Assembly: GCA_963969495.1 (NCBI GenBank)
Contig: OZ018318.1
Span: forward strand, 169,904,658 to 169,968,657
Source: Ceratothoa steindachneri
Taxonomy: Eukaryota; Arthropoda; Malacostraca; Isopoda; Cymothoidae
DNA length: 64,000 nucleotides
Reading direction: 5' to 3'
The notes beneath the pieces were generated by a model. The model searched no databases, was not told where the DNA came from, and worked only from the letters and a program-made list of their open reading frames with translations. Position numbers and translations under genes: made by a program. Shown one piece after another: positions 49,101 through 60,654 of the stretch. Every line of letters starts with the position of its first letter. The first letter of the stretch is position 1.

Positions 49101-49817
49101 CAGCGTTTCGCTCTTCCTCACACCGACTACATGGCAGGAATACGGGCAGCTCTTCGGACTGCTTGGCAAAGAAGATGGGAGACGGTCGAAGGGAACTTAA
49201 AGTTGCGTGCCATTGCGCCGCGACTGTTCCCATGGATCTATCCCCCAATGCCGCGGCGGCTTCAGGTTGCTTTCTGTCGTCTTCGAATCGGACACACTCG
49301 TGTGACGCATCGCTATCTGATGGAGCGCTCGCCTGCGCCCTATAGCAACGACTGCGTCGTCCCCCAGACTGTTCGGCACATTCTTGTCGAATGTCCCAGT
49401 CTGGGTGATCTTCGCGCACGATACCTGTCCCAGTACCGGGATGGGCGGGGTCGCTACCGCCTGTCCCTTGTGCTCGGGACAGATTCTTGCACATTGACTT
49501 GTGGACTTGTTGACTTCTTGGGGGAGGCCGGCCTTCTCCCTATTATTTAAGCAAGGTTTGTTTGTTTTTTTGTTTTGTTTTGTTGTTTTTTTGCATTTGT
49601 TTTTTTTTGTTTTGTTTTTTTCCTTTAGTTGCACGCTCCTGCGCCGGGGGGACCTCTCCCCGACACACCAGCTTGCTTCCTTTCCCCCTTTTGGGGTGTT
49701 GTTTTTTTTTTCTCTCTTTAATTTTATTTTAAAGTAGCCTAGAACTAGGCCAGTTTTAATACGGCGACTAATGCCCAAGTAGGCAGTCGCCAGATGAGCT
49801 CTTAAAAAAAAAAAAAA
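46169..49817 (+). pseudogene. I-type LINE copy A: endonuclease (part), reverse transcriptase, RNase H
   Basis: One frame runs from about 46169 to about 49095 with only two stops (46984-46986 and 48202-48204) and then one apparent single-base deletion near 49095. Domains in order: C-terminal half of the endonuclease (RPYLLLGDLNGRHPLWGD, then GSDHFPIQ); reverse transcriptase with FRPISLTSCVCKLMEKL, VFFDLEKAYDTAW, GVPQGSVLSVTLFALSINGI and catalytic YVDDLSISF; RNase H with VYTDGSKSEEG, IVIYSDSQSALSAL and CWVPGHVGIAGNEGA, in which the family Asp after GA is lost; and a C-terminal zinc motif (VVPQTVRHILVECP). Presence of RNase H places it in the I group rather than CR1. ORF1 and the endonuclease N-terminus are deleted: the 5' UTR joins directly to mid-endonuclease. 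It ends with a T-rich 3' UTR, TAGCCTAGAACTAGGCCAG and poly(A) at 49804-49817. Confidence 0.85.
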
Positions 49818-50640
49818 GGGCGAGCCGGGCAGATGTCGAGATTATCTTCTGCTGGGTTCCTGGACATGTAGGAATTGCGGGGAATGAGCGCGCCGATGAG
49901 GGCACCAAAGAGTCCGCGAGGACTCTGCGACCGGACCAGCGTTTCGCTCTTCCTCACACCGACTACATGGCAGGAATACGGGCAGCTCTTCGGACTGCTT
50001 GGCAAAGAAGATGGGAGACGGTCGAAGGGAACTTAAAGTTGCGTGCCATTGCGCCGCGACTGTTCCCATGGACCTATCCCCCAATGCCGCGGCGGCTTCA
50101 GGTTGCTTTCTGTCGTCTCCGAATCGGACACACACGTGTGACGCATCGCTATTTGATGGAGCGCTCGCCTGCGCCCTATTGCAACGTCTGCGTCGTCCCC
50201 CAGACTGTTCGGCACATTCTTGTCGAATGTCCCAGTCTGGGTGATCTTCGCGCACGATACCTGTCCCAGTACCGGGATGGGCGGGGTCGCTACCGCCTGT
50301 CCCTTGTGCTCGGTTCAGATTCGTGCACATTGACTTGTTGACTTTTTAGGGGAGGCCGGCCTTCTCCCTATTATTTAAGCAAGGTTTGTTTTTTTTTTGT
50401 TTTGTTTTGTTTTTTTGCATTTGTCTTTTTTGTTTGTGTTTTTCCTTTAGTTGCACGCCCCTGCGCCGGGGGGACCTCTTCCCGACGCACTAGCTTGCTT
50501 CCTTTCCCCCTTTTGGGGTGTTTTTTTTTTCTCTTTAATTTTATTTTAAAGTAGCCTAGAACTAGGCCAGTTTCAATACGGCGACTAATGCCCAAGTAGG
50601 CAGCCGCCAGATGAGCTCTTAAAAAAAAAAAAAAAAAAAA
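49818..50640 (+). pseudogene. I-type LINE copy B, 5'-truncated
   Basis: Starts immediately after the poly(A) of copy A, in the RNase H region (CGAGCCGGGCAGATGTCGAG, as at 49003). It encodes EIIFCWVPGHVGIAGNERAD in pieces and an intact C-terminal frame of 124 codons (49967-50341) up to the native stop region. It lacks the single-base deletion and the GADE loss seen in copy A, so it preserves the original reading here. Ends in 20 A at 50621-50640. Confidence 0.8.
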
Positions 50641-50884
50641 TCCCCATTATTTATGGTTCCTTTTTTTGTTATTGTTTTGTTTGTAGGTTGCACTCTCCTG
50701 CACCGGGGGGAGGTCCCCCTCACCCCGCTGCCGGAGATTGCTTCGATTGTTAAGTTTTTCCAATTTATATCATTGTTAAGTTTTCATATTTTTACTTTAA
50801 AGTAGCCTAGTTCTAGGCTGTCGTGTTTTTCGGCGACTTATGCCCAAGTGAGTAGTTGCCAGATGGGCTCCATAAAAAAAAAAA
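50641..50884 (+). repeat. I-type LINE copy C, 3' UTR only
   Basis: Only a 3' UTR of a diverged subfamily: CTCTCCTGCACCGGGGGGAG, then TAGCCTAGTTCTAGGCTG and CCAGATGGGCTCCAT, finishing in poly(A). It follows directly on the poly(A) of copy B. Confidence 0.8.
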
Positions 50885-52078
50885 TCCGCACTTTTCCCAT
50901 TGAGAGCCTGTTGGTCGATGCTGGGGAGATGCCACTCGCTCTGCGCCGCGTGCAGTGCATTACCCGCCTGTACGCGCGAGCCCGGCGCCTCCCTCAGTCA
51001 CCAACAGCTCTCACTGCTTCCGCAGCTGATCTCGATGGGGCCTATGCCGCCGAGAGACGCAAGTCATACCCCAAGCCCTTTGGGTTTAGGGCCAGGAAAC
51101 TCCTTCGAGAGGTAGATATAGCTCTCGGGCCGGTGGCGCCCCTGGTTCTGCCCAGGACGCCACCCTGGAGGGTACCACATTTGGCTATTTGTCGCCACGC
51201 CTCTGCTCCCAAAGCTTGTACCACGCCGGGAGTATTGCGTTCGACCTTTTTGGAGCACACATCGTGTCACGCTGGAACCGTGCCAGTGTATTCGGATGGC
51301 TCCAAGTCCGAAGAGGGGGTCGGCTTCCACGCCGTATCCCCTCTGTTTGAAGTCAGCGGGGCTCTACCAGGCGCTGCGTCTGTCTTCATGGCCGAGCTGG
51401 TGCCAATACACCACTCGGTACGGGAGATTACGCGACGTGCCCAGTTCGGAGACCGGATTGTGATCTATAGCGACTCATAAAGCGGCCTGAGTGCTCTCGG
51501 GGCATTGTAATCTCCGCATCCCCTGGTTCGCGAAATCCGTGACGCCACGGTTTTGGCGAGCCGGGCAGATGTCGAGATTATCTTCTGCTGTGTTCCTGGA
51601 AATGTAGGAATTGCGGGGAATTAACGCGCCGATGAGGCCGCCAAAGAGTCCGCGAGGACTCTGCGACCGGACCAGAGTTTCGCTCTTCCTCACACTGACG
51701 ACATGGCAGGAATACGGGCAGCTCTTCGGACTGCTTGGCAAAGAAGATGAGAGACGGTCGAAGGGAACTTAAAGTTGCGTGCCATTGCGCCGCGACTGTT
51801 CCCATGGACCTATCCCCCAATGCCGCGGCGGCTTCAGGTTGCTTTCTGTCTCCTCCGAATCGGGCACACTCCTGTGATGCATCGCTATTTGATGGAGCGC
51901 TCGCCTGCGCCCTATTGCAACGACTGCGTCGTCCCCCAGACTGTTCGGCACATTCTTGTCGAATGTCCCCGTCTGGGTGATCTTCGCGCACGATACCTGT
52001 CCCAGTACCGGGATGGGCGGGGTCGCTACCGCCTGTCCCTTGTGCTCGGGACAGATTCGTGCACATTGACTTGTTGAC
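50885..52078 (+). pseudogene. I-type LINE copy D, truncated at both ends
   Basis: Begins right after the poly(A) of copy C in the region after the reverse transcriptase (IESLLVDAGEMPLALRRVQC) and continues through RNase H (VYSDGSKSEEGVGFHAVSPL). In-frame stops fall after YSDS (51478-51480) and further on, then a C-terminal zinc region. It stops at TTGACTTGTTGACTTG without any 3' UTR or poly(A) and joins copy E. Confidence 0.8.
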
Positions 52079-53600
52079 TTGTTTGTTAATGGGGTACGCC
52101 TGGAAGTGGTCGAATCGCACCGTTTCCTTTGTCATCTATTTGACCGACGCCTCACCTGGGAGGCTCATATTCGCAGCCTTAGGGTCGTTTGTACCCGCGC
52201 TATGGATATTCTCCGTTACGTGACGTTCAGCGCTTGGGGTGCTGATAGGGCTACTACCTTACTTTTTTTATCGATCCTTTGTTCGTTCGAAGCTCGACTA
52301 CGGATGCGAGTTTTATGCATCGGCAGCCGAACGTTTATTGCGGAAGGTGGACTCGATCCACCACACCGGCCTTCGCCTTGCGACCGGTGCCTTCCGCACT
52401 TTCCCTATTGAGAGCCTGTTGGTCGATTTTGGAGAGATGCAACTCGCTCTGCATCGCGTGCAGTGCATCACGCCTGGTCCCGCGAGCCTGGCGCCTTCCT
52501 CAGTCACCAACAGCTCTCACTGCATCCGCAGCTGATCTCGACGGTGCCTATGCCACCGAGAGACGCCAGTCATACCCTAAGCCTTTTGGGTTTAGGGCCT
52601 GGCAACTCCTTCGAGAGCTAGGTATCCCTCTCAGGCCGGTGGCGCCTCTTGTTCTGCCCAGGACGCCACCCTGGAGAGTACCACATTTGGCTATTTGTCG
52701 CCACGCCTCTGCCCCCAAAGCTTGTACAGCGCCGGGAGTATTGCGTTTGACCTTTTTGGAGCACACCTCGTGTCACGCTGGAACCTTGCCAGTGTATACG
52801 GATGGTTCCAAGTCCGAAGATGGAACCTCGCCAGTGTATATGGATGGCTCCAAGTCGAGATTATCTTCTGCTGGGTTCCTGGACATTTGGAATTGCGGGG
52901 AATGAGCGCACCAAAGAGTCCGAGGACTCTGCGACCGGACCAGCTTTTCGCTCTTCCTCACACCGACTACATGGCAGGAATACGGGCAGCTCTTCGGACT
53001 GCTTGGAAAGAAGACGGGAGACGGTTGAAGGGAACTTAAAGTTGCGTGCCATTCGGCCACGACTGTTCCCATGGACTATCCCCCAATGCCGTGACGGCTT
53101 CAGGTCGCTTTCTGTCGTCTCCGAATCGGACATACCCGTGTGACGCATCGCCTGTGCCCTATTTCGACGACTGCGTCTTTCCCCAGACTGTTTGGCACAT
53201 TCTTGTCGAATGCCCCAGTATGGGTGATCTTCACGCACATTACCTGCCCCGGTTCTGGGATGGGCGGGTCGCTTCCGCCTGTTCCTTGTACTCGGGATGA
53301 GTGTGTGCACTTTGACTGGTAGACTTGTTGACTTTTGGGGGGAGGCCGGCCTTCTCCCTATTATTTTAGCAGGTCTTTATTTTGTTTTTTCCCTTATAGG
53401 TCGCACGCTCCTGAGCTGGGGGGACCTCCTCCTAACGCAGTAGCTTGCTTATTTCTCGCTTCCTTTTCCCCTTTTTTGGGGGGGAGTTGTTTTTTTATCT
53501 TTTTGTATTTTATTTTGAAATAGCCTAGTACTAGGCCAGTTTTTTATACAGCGACTAATGCCCAAGTAGGTAGTCGCCAGATGAGCTCTTTATATAAAAA
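52079..53600 (+). pseudogene. I-type LINE copy E, rearranged
   Basis: Starts at FVNGVRLEVVESHRFL in the C-terminal part of the reverse transcriptase, just upstream of TWEAHIRSL. It is frameshifted several times. Around 52780-52860 a 40-base unit is duplicated (VYTDGSKSEDG then VYMDGSKS) and then jumps to EIIFCWVPGH, deleting the central RNase H. The C-terminal zinc part and the 3' UTR follow, ending in TAGCCTAGTACTAGGCCAG, GATGAGCTCTTTATAT and a short A-rich tail. Confidence 0.75.
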
Positions 53601-54213
53601 AATATATAGTGAACATATTCCTCACAACTTTTGATACTGATCAACCTTTTTGAATTTGAAGTATGCAGTATCTCAAATGCATCTCATTTTTTGTAGGCTA
53701 AAATTAACTTAAAATTCATTCTCCAGAACATAGAATATTTCTAAAAGAGGAAGATTTATTCTATGGAATAAATGGGTAGGAAATGTTTATGGTGTGAACA
53801 AGGTTGTGACAATGTTCTGCAGTGGTATGGATGTGTAAGAAAAATATATGGAAATAGACAGTGATTATCATTTGGTGCCAAAAAATTGCAAGAAAGCATA
53901 AAAGGTAGGATGAGTATGAGTGAATTACACCTGTAGCGATATCTCAATTTGTTTTATAAATTGAAAATCTTTTTGTATAGTGCTGGCAGCAAAATAGGGA
54001 AGGGTGAGTTTTTAGTGATTTTGATTTATGCTGGCCCCAATTTCTGGCAAAGCAGTTTGAATAATGATGACAATATTTTTGGGGCTTTGGGATTGAAGTT
54101 TCTATGTGAAAAACCATGGTAAATAACCTCATCTTAGTAATGTGCTAAGTACTGTATGGAACAAGGTATGAAATATGAAACTTTTCCACTTAATTTTCTT
54201 TTGTTCTTTTCAG
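53601..54213. other. Unassigned stretch upstream of Mastermind coding exon
   Basis: AT-rich, no coding feature. A polypyrimidine tract ending TTGTTCTTTTCAG at 54201-54213 is a good splice acceptor in the sense direction of the Mastermind gene, so this may be intron following an upstream untranslated exon outside or within the window. Confidence 0.45.
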
Positions 54214-54518
54214 GCAAAGAATACGGAATGTATTTCATTGAACAATATTGCCTGGGTCTGAATTCCCTGATTTCCCTTCATTTTCATAGAGGCCCTCCAA
54301 ACTCTCCAGCTTAGCATCATAGTGGGTCCAACTATACATCACCAAGTGCATTAACTAAATTTGAGTGCATTACACCAACAATGTGATAATTTGTGCCGAT
54401 TCTTGTTTTGGAAAGTGAATGTACATTTTGTTATTCCTCTCATAAATTGAAAGGAAAGGACACACTGGCAGGGGTGGAAGTTGGAACTGTGCTGGCTGGG
54501 GGGTGCGGCCCTGATACT
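54214..54518 (+). other. Candidate 5' UTR of Mastermind (same exon as the start codon)
   Basis: Lies between the acceptor at 54212-54213 and ATG 54519. In-frame stop at 54387-54389 shows that coding does not extend further upstream through this exon in the Mastermind frame. Short upstream ATGs are present. Exon start is predicted from the splice site only. Confidence 0.4.
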
Positions 54519-54761
54519 ATGGCCGACTTCCAGCAAGGCCGGCAAACTGTAGTAGATCGCCTGAAACGTCGCCTAAATAACTATCGTAATCATAGTACTG
54601 TAAGTAATCATCATTTTGATACAACTGTTGATGCTATATATGGTGACCAGCACAAACAGACATTACTTCTCAAGCAGAGACACATTGAATCAAAAGTCAA
54701 AAAGAACCCTAAAAAGTCAGATAAAAAACAAGATTCTTCATCTATTCTCTCCGCAATGGGG
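54519..54761 (+). CDS. mam: Mastermind, first coding exon
   Basis: Encodes 81 residues beginning MADFQQGRQTVVDRLKRRLN. The basic helical region with RQTVVDRLKRRLNNYRNH (residues 8-25) and continuing to about residue 62 (LLLKQRHIESKVKKN) is the Mastermind N-terminal domain. In this family that domain forms one long helix that binds the groove between the Notch intracellular ankyrin repeats and the CSL DNA-binding protein in the nucleus. The start is chosen because it is the first ATG after an in-frame stop at 54387 and gives a family-typical N-terminus (MA at residue 1, helix at about 8). The exon ends with GGG followed by GTAAGT, a strong donor, in phase 0; the next exon at 62486 also starts in phase 0. 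A Lys-rich stretch (residues 59-70) could serve as a nuclear signal. The gene call is firm; one-to-one orthology is inferred. Confidence 0.9.
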
Positions 54762-56169
54762 GTAAGTAGAAGTGTATTTTTAATATGAATTCCTTCCTTT
54801 CTTGCTTTTTGTGGTCAGGTAGTTGTCATCTCAGGCATAAATAGCAGCAGCATTATCCATTATAGTAAATATGTCTGCCTGTCACCAGAGGCTTGCGAAG
54901 TTTAGGTCATTAGGAGAGACAAATTTATTTGAAAATTGATATATTGATTTATTTCAATGCTTCTTACTTGAAAAATAATGTAAGAAAAGGTTTCCCCAGG
55001 CAATGATAAGACTCTATTGGGCAGGAAGAATACCCATTGCATCTTCTGGCATGTTGTAAATTAGTGGCACACGCTGGATAGGAGTCATTGGCCGGGAAAA
55101 CTGTTCACCCAAATGTTTTGTTCATATGGTTGCAATACACAATGGCAGTCATGGGCATGGCTGTTGCTCACTCATACTGTTAGTGGCATTGGTGTACCCT
55201 AAACCCTCCTTGGGGGAAATAAGTTTGTAATGATGAATATAAATTTATCAATATGGATTTTTGCATCCTTGGAATTTTATAATCAAAAAGTAGTACAAAA
55301 AACTTGGTCTCAAAATTCATGGGTTAATATAGTTTTGTTTAATCTGTTGAGTTAAAATTCAGTGGTTATATCAATAGCAACTTTATTAATAAAATTAGCG
55401 TTTGTCACTGAAACGTTACTGACTAATTGGTAGCTTTACTTTTCCTTTTGGATTAAATGTTGGGCAAGTGGTATTTTCAAAGTGCATTATTTCCAGAGAT
55501 AGGCATATTTTAGTTATTAAAACATAACAAATTAAAGTTTTTTTACCTTAAGAAAAAACACCTCAACGCTGCAAAATCTATAAAATTATAAAAGACAAAA
55601 AAAAACTTTCGGGAAATACATTATTAGTATTAATTTAATGCTAATATTCTGTTTAATTAGTTTTCTCTCATTTTTTATTTAGGATTTGGGGAATTTTTAT
55701 ATATTAAACTTTATTTTATAAAAAAAATAAAATAATTAATATTAACCTTGACATTTAACTTTTGTTACTTTTTAAACGAATTAATGATTAACTGCCCACT
55801 TATGATTATTTCCTAGTCGGTGCGGTGCACCCTTCAAAAATTCCCATAAGTTTACATTTAGTTTGAATATTTTCCTGTTCTTTGAACATCAAAGAATTTT
55901 GTTTTTCATAACTACTATCTTTACCCATTATATATCATTTGCTGTTTTTGTCTTATTTCACTGGGGTATTAAACTTTATAAACTTGTGCAAAGTATTTTC
56001 ATGAACAAATTAAAAACCTTTTATTGCCCATCTTTAACCTGACTATAGTATGGCAGAAAGGCATACAATATAAGATACTTTGCTTGGATTAAGCAGTCAG
56101 CTGTGAAGGTTGCTATGCAACTATGTAGCTGATAGATACGTGTATATAGACATGGGTAATCACCAAGGG

Positions 56170-56995
56170 GAACCCTTTAAGCTGGAGGCTGGAGTTCCCT
56201 AGGGCAGTTGCCTAAGTCTGTTATTATACGCTGTTTATACAGCGGACATCCCCCCTCCAATGATGGAGGTATGTATGAACATACAATTTGTGGATAATAT
56301 CACCCAAGTTGTGGTGTCTCCATACATGCACACTCAATTTCAAGCAAGAGCGACGGCAGAAGAAATTCAAAGAATTAATGAATATGAATGCAGATGGAAA
56401 ATCAGTATGAACAGAGACAAATTTAAAATAGTTCCCATATACAGAAGAAAATTAGCAGACATCAATGTGGACAATGTAAGATATGGATACAGTAACAACT
56501 TTAAAGTACTAGGTTTGAAACTAAAATCCGGTTACATGAAACACGTAATCAAGAGAATACAGAAAGCAAAGAGAGGACTAGTACTCCCGTATAAATTAAG
56601 AATTTTAAGTCAAGAGAATAAAAGAAGATTCACAATGTGATTATCCAACCAACACTGATCTATCCAGCAATCGCAATGTGTACATTGTCAAGAACTAAAC
56701 TGCCCCAACTACAAAGAGTCCAGAACAAAGCAATGTACCTAGTGACAAATACAAGAAGGACAGAGAGGAGAAGGATAGAAGAACTACACAGAGAAGCCAA
56801 CATCGAGCCCTTAAACAGGATAATCATGAAGAGAGCAAAAGGAGTCATCAAGAGGACACATGACGAAATTGGAGACAAACTTTCAATGCAAATAGAACTA
56901 GGAGTAGACTGGGGGCCTCACCAACTCTTCCCAAGCAGGGAGAGGATCGGAAATGAGGACGAAGAAGAAGACGACATCTACACGTAGCAGGAAGG
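56170..56995 (+). pseudogene. Non-LTR reverse-transcriptase C-terminal fragment
   Basis: The plus strand carries an eroded palm end (PRAVAxxCYYT-like, then IQFVDNITQVV, where active enzymes have F/YADDxxQ). This is followed by RINEYECRWKISMNRDKFKI, NFKVLGLKLKSG and, after a frameshift, IIQPTLIYPAIAMC, LPQLQRVQNKAMYLVTNTRR. The Asp-Asp is Asp-Asn here, so it is inactive. Different family from the I and CR1 types in the window; jockey-like by eye. Confidence 0.65.
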
Positions 56996-57130
56996 ATACA
57001 TCACCGGATTTGGCAACAGATAGAGAGATAGAGCAAAGCAACGAAGGCTAATGGTAACAAAAACCCTTGAACAGAAAATGTGAAAGCAAAAAGATAAAAG
57101 GGAAAACATACATGCAAGAATAGACAGTTA

Positions 57131-60100
57131 GAACCCCGAAAGGGGCATGGCGATTTGCTATCCTGGCCGCCGTGCTGACAGGACTCAATGCCCCATCCGG
57201 CCCCAGTTCAGCCTCTTCTCCTTCTTTCAGACAGCCTGTATTTCTCCCCTACTTCCTCACTTTCCCTACAACCTCTCCCACAACTTTCTTTGGTCGGCCT
57301 CTATTTTCACAGGGTAGATGCCGACCTTCTTAACCGCCAACTATCCCTGATCAGGGCTGAGGGGTCAGGGGAAAATGTTGCCTAACCCCTGAGCTCCGGT
57401 TTGGGGTGGTGGGTTTTTAACAACCTGATTCATCTCCACCCATACCTTCCTCACATCCCTTTTCATTCTCTCTTCACACTCTTATCAATTTTACGCTGTT
57501 TTCAAGGTGGAGCCACAATGCTGAAAGACTGCCAGGCCACCAGGCGGGAGGGGTGGTCTTAAATGGCGGCACCTGGCTCTGCCAGGCCTGTACACACCCC
57601 TTGCAGGGCGGGCTACTGTCCCTCGGGTGCGGAGTCTCTGACTAAGACCAAAAATGCACAGGGCGGAGCCTCAATAACCATAGTGCCCCTCATTCAGAGG
57701 TTACCTGGTATTTTCGAGCCTGCTGGCTTAAAACTCTTCTTAGTGATTCACTCCATTGATGGCAGCATGTTGGCCAAGGGCAACATGATCCATCAGAGGA
57801 AAGCTTTAGCTAGTGTAATTGGTAGAGAGCTGAAGCTGACCTGTTTCTCGGATGGGAGCCTCATGGCGAATGTGGCAGATCCCTCCGAGGCAGCCAAGAT
57901 AAGTGGTCTTCAGACACGATGGAACCCCGATGAGTGTGACGCCGCACTCTACCATGAACTTTGTGAAAGGAGTCGTTTATGCCAGGGAACTCGTGGAGTA
58001 CTCCATAGAGGACATCACCTTAAAGCTGCCGACCATGGGGTGGTCAAGGTCGAATGTGGGATGAGAAAACAGGGAGGGGGCTTCAAGACCCACCCCTACA
58101 CTCTTCTTTATGTTCGACTGTGACAAGCTCCCTGAGTCGGTGCATGCCGGTTGGTACCGCTACAGCGTGAAGGCATTGAGGCCACTGCCGAGGAGGTGCT
58201 ATTACTGTCACTGCTTCGGCCATACAAATCGCTCCATGTAGACGTGCAAAGTTGGGGTCACCCGAAGTATGTAAATTGTTCCAAGGCCGCACACAATAAG
58301 TCCAAATCGTATGTGGCAAAGTGTCACTTGTGGAGAACCACACCCCGCTTCTTCGAAGCAATGTGGTGCATATCTCTTTGAGAAAGAAATCCTGGGGGTT
58401 CAGGCCCAGGATCGACTCTCATTCCGCGAGGCTAAGGACTTGGTCCTAGCACACCCGGCTCTGCCTGGGACGTCTTATGCCTCCTTGGTTAGAAAGACAC
58501 CCTCCCTCTCCTGGCCCCTCCAGGCCAACATGCACAGTTGTTTCTGTGCCCAATAGGAGCCCTTCTGCGGGTTCTACTCAACCCGGGCCGTGCCCTGGTA
58601 AAGTTGGTGGCTCAAAGGGTTCACACCCTGCTCCGGCTATAACCAGGGCTTTTCCCCCTTCCCCCAGCGTGACCGTTTCCCGTAAGGCGAAACGACCACG
58701 CGCCTCCAGGAGGCAACACCCCGAAAGTTGTTCGCCAGGCCATCTTCCAGGGTTCCTAAAGCTGTCCCCCGAAAGGAGGACGGCAACAAAGGAGCTTGGC
58801 TCCTTCGCCTACGCCAGGAGGAGGAGGGAGGAAAAGACTAGCATGGCGAGCCCAACTACCCCAATAAGTCCTCGAAGGCGACAGGGCCTTCAGCGCTTTG
58901 CCCGGCCAACAGCGCCCGGGGTTCTGCCTCCGGGAAGCGTACGGCCACTCCCGTGAGGGTCTTCTGTTCGAGGAGGGCCCCCGCGTCTCCTCCGAGCTAG
59001 TCCTGGAGGGCATATTCCTTCAATGGAATTGCCGTGGACTCCGGGCCAACTGGCAAGAGCTGCGGAGGCTCGTCTCGTCCCGTTCCCCGTTAGCTATTTT
59101 TCTCCAGGAGACGGTGCTAGGCGCCTTCTCCTGCCTGCCCTCCCGGGGTGTAAGGGTTTTGGAGCACACCTCGTGTCATGCTGGAACCGTGCCAGTGTTA
59201 CCGGATGGCTCCAATTCCCAAGAGGGGGTCGGCTTCCACCCCGTATCCCCTCTGTTTGAAGTCAGCGTGGCTCTGCCAGGCGCTGCGTCTGTCTTCACGG
59301 CCGAGCTGGTGGCAATACACCATTCGGTACGGGAGATTACGCGACGTGCCCGGTTCGGAGACCGGATTGTGATCTATAGCGACTCACAATGCGCGCTGAG
59401 TGCTCTCGGGGCATTTGAATCTCCGCATCCCCTGGTTCGCGATATCCGTGACGCCACGGTTTTTGCGAGCCGGCCAGATGTTGAGATTATCTTCTGCTGG
59501 GTTCCTGGACATGTAGGAATTGCGGGCGGGGAATGAGGGCGCCAAAGAGTCCGCGAGGACTCTGCGACCTGACCAGCCTTTCGCTCTTGCTCACACCCAC
59601 TAAAAGGCAGGAATACGGGCAGCTCTTCCGGCTGCTTGGCAAAGAAGATGGGAGACAGTCGAAGGGAACTTAAAGTTGCGTGCCATTGCGCCGCAACTGT
59701 TCCCATCGACCTATCCCCCAATGCCGCGGCGGCTTCAGGTTGCTTTCTGTCGCCAGCGCCCTACTGTGAAGACTGCGTTGTCCCCCAGACTGTTCAGCAC
59801 ATTCTTGTTGAATTTCCCAGTCTGGGTGATCTTCGCGCACGTCTCCTGTCCCCGTACCGGGATGGGCGGGGTCGCTACCGCCTTCCCCTTGTACTCAGGA
59901 TGAGTGTTTGTACATTGACTAGTGGACTTGTTGACTTTTGGGGATAGGCCGGCCTTCTCCATTTTATTTAACCATTTTTGTTGTTTTTTTTCTTTTTTCT
60001 TCCTTATAGGTCGCATGTTCCTGCGCCGGGGGGACCTCCCCCCCAATGCAGGAGCTTGCTTCCTGATCATTGCCTTTTCCCCTTTTTAATTTTTTTTAGT

Positions 60101-60490
60101 GTTGTGTTGTTTTTGTGCATTTTTTAAAATCTGATTTTAAGTAGCTTAGTACTAGGCAGTTCTTTATATATCGACTAATGCCTAAGTATGCACATTGATT
60201 GGTGGACTTGTAGACTTTTGGGGAGAGGCCGGCCTTCTTCCTTTTATTTAACCTGTTTTTTGTTTTTGTTTTTTTCTTCCTTATAAGGCGCACGTTCCTG
60301 CACCGTGGGGACCTCCCCCCAATGCAGGAGCTTGCTTCCTGCTTGTTGCCTTTTCCCCTTTTTGAAAAATTTTAGTGTTGGGTTTGTTTTTTTGTGTGTG
60401 TTTTTGAATCTGATTTTAAAGTAGCCTAGTACTAGGCAGTTTTTATTACGGCGACTAATTCCAATTAGGCAGTCCCCAGATGAGCTCTTA
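57131..60490 (+). pseudogene. I-type LINE copy F, internally deleted
   Basis: Begins with the family 5' UTR (AAAGGGGCATGGCGATTTGC). Remnants of ORF1 follow. A gag-like protein in two frames (57563-58123 and onwards) has NFVKGVVYARELVEYSIEDI, TPTLFFMFDCDKLPESVHAG and zinc knuckles CYYCHCFGHTNRSM and CGEPHPASSKQC with altered residues. Then the first part of the endonuclease, GIFLQWNCRGLRANWQELRR (59000-59145), jumps near 59150 straight to RNase H (TSCHAGTVPVLPDGSNSQEG, IVIYSDSQCALSAL, CWVPGHVGIAGG). The endonuclease rest and the whole reverse transcriptase are gone. The 3' UTR region is present twice (about 59918-60190 and 60196-60490), the second ending in poly(A). The element sits inside the Mastermind intron in sense orientation. 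Confidence 0.8.
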
Positions 60491-60654
60491 AAAAAAAAGA
60501 CATAGAATACAACATAAACATGCGAGGAAAACAAACACATACTAATAATGGTTTGAACGCCAACTATAAGTACTAGCTAACAAAAATCAAAAGCACAGAC
60601 ACCTGGATCTCAGGTACTTCCTCTATAACTATAATCCTGACTTCTAACTAATCA

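Noticed and set aside
49052..49345. Alternative frames over the I-type LINE array, both strands
   Set aside because: GC-rich shadow frames; the reverse-transcriptase/RNase H frame explains the region.
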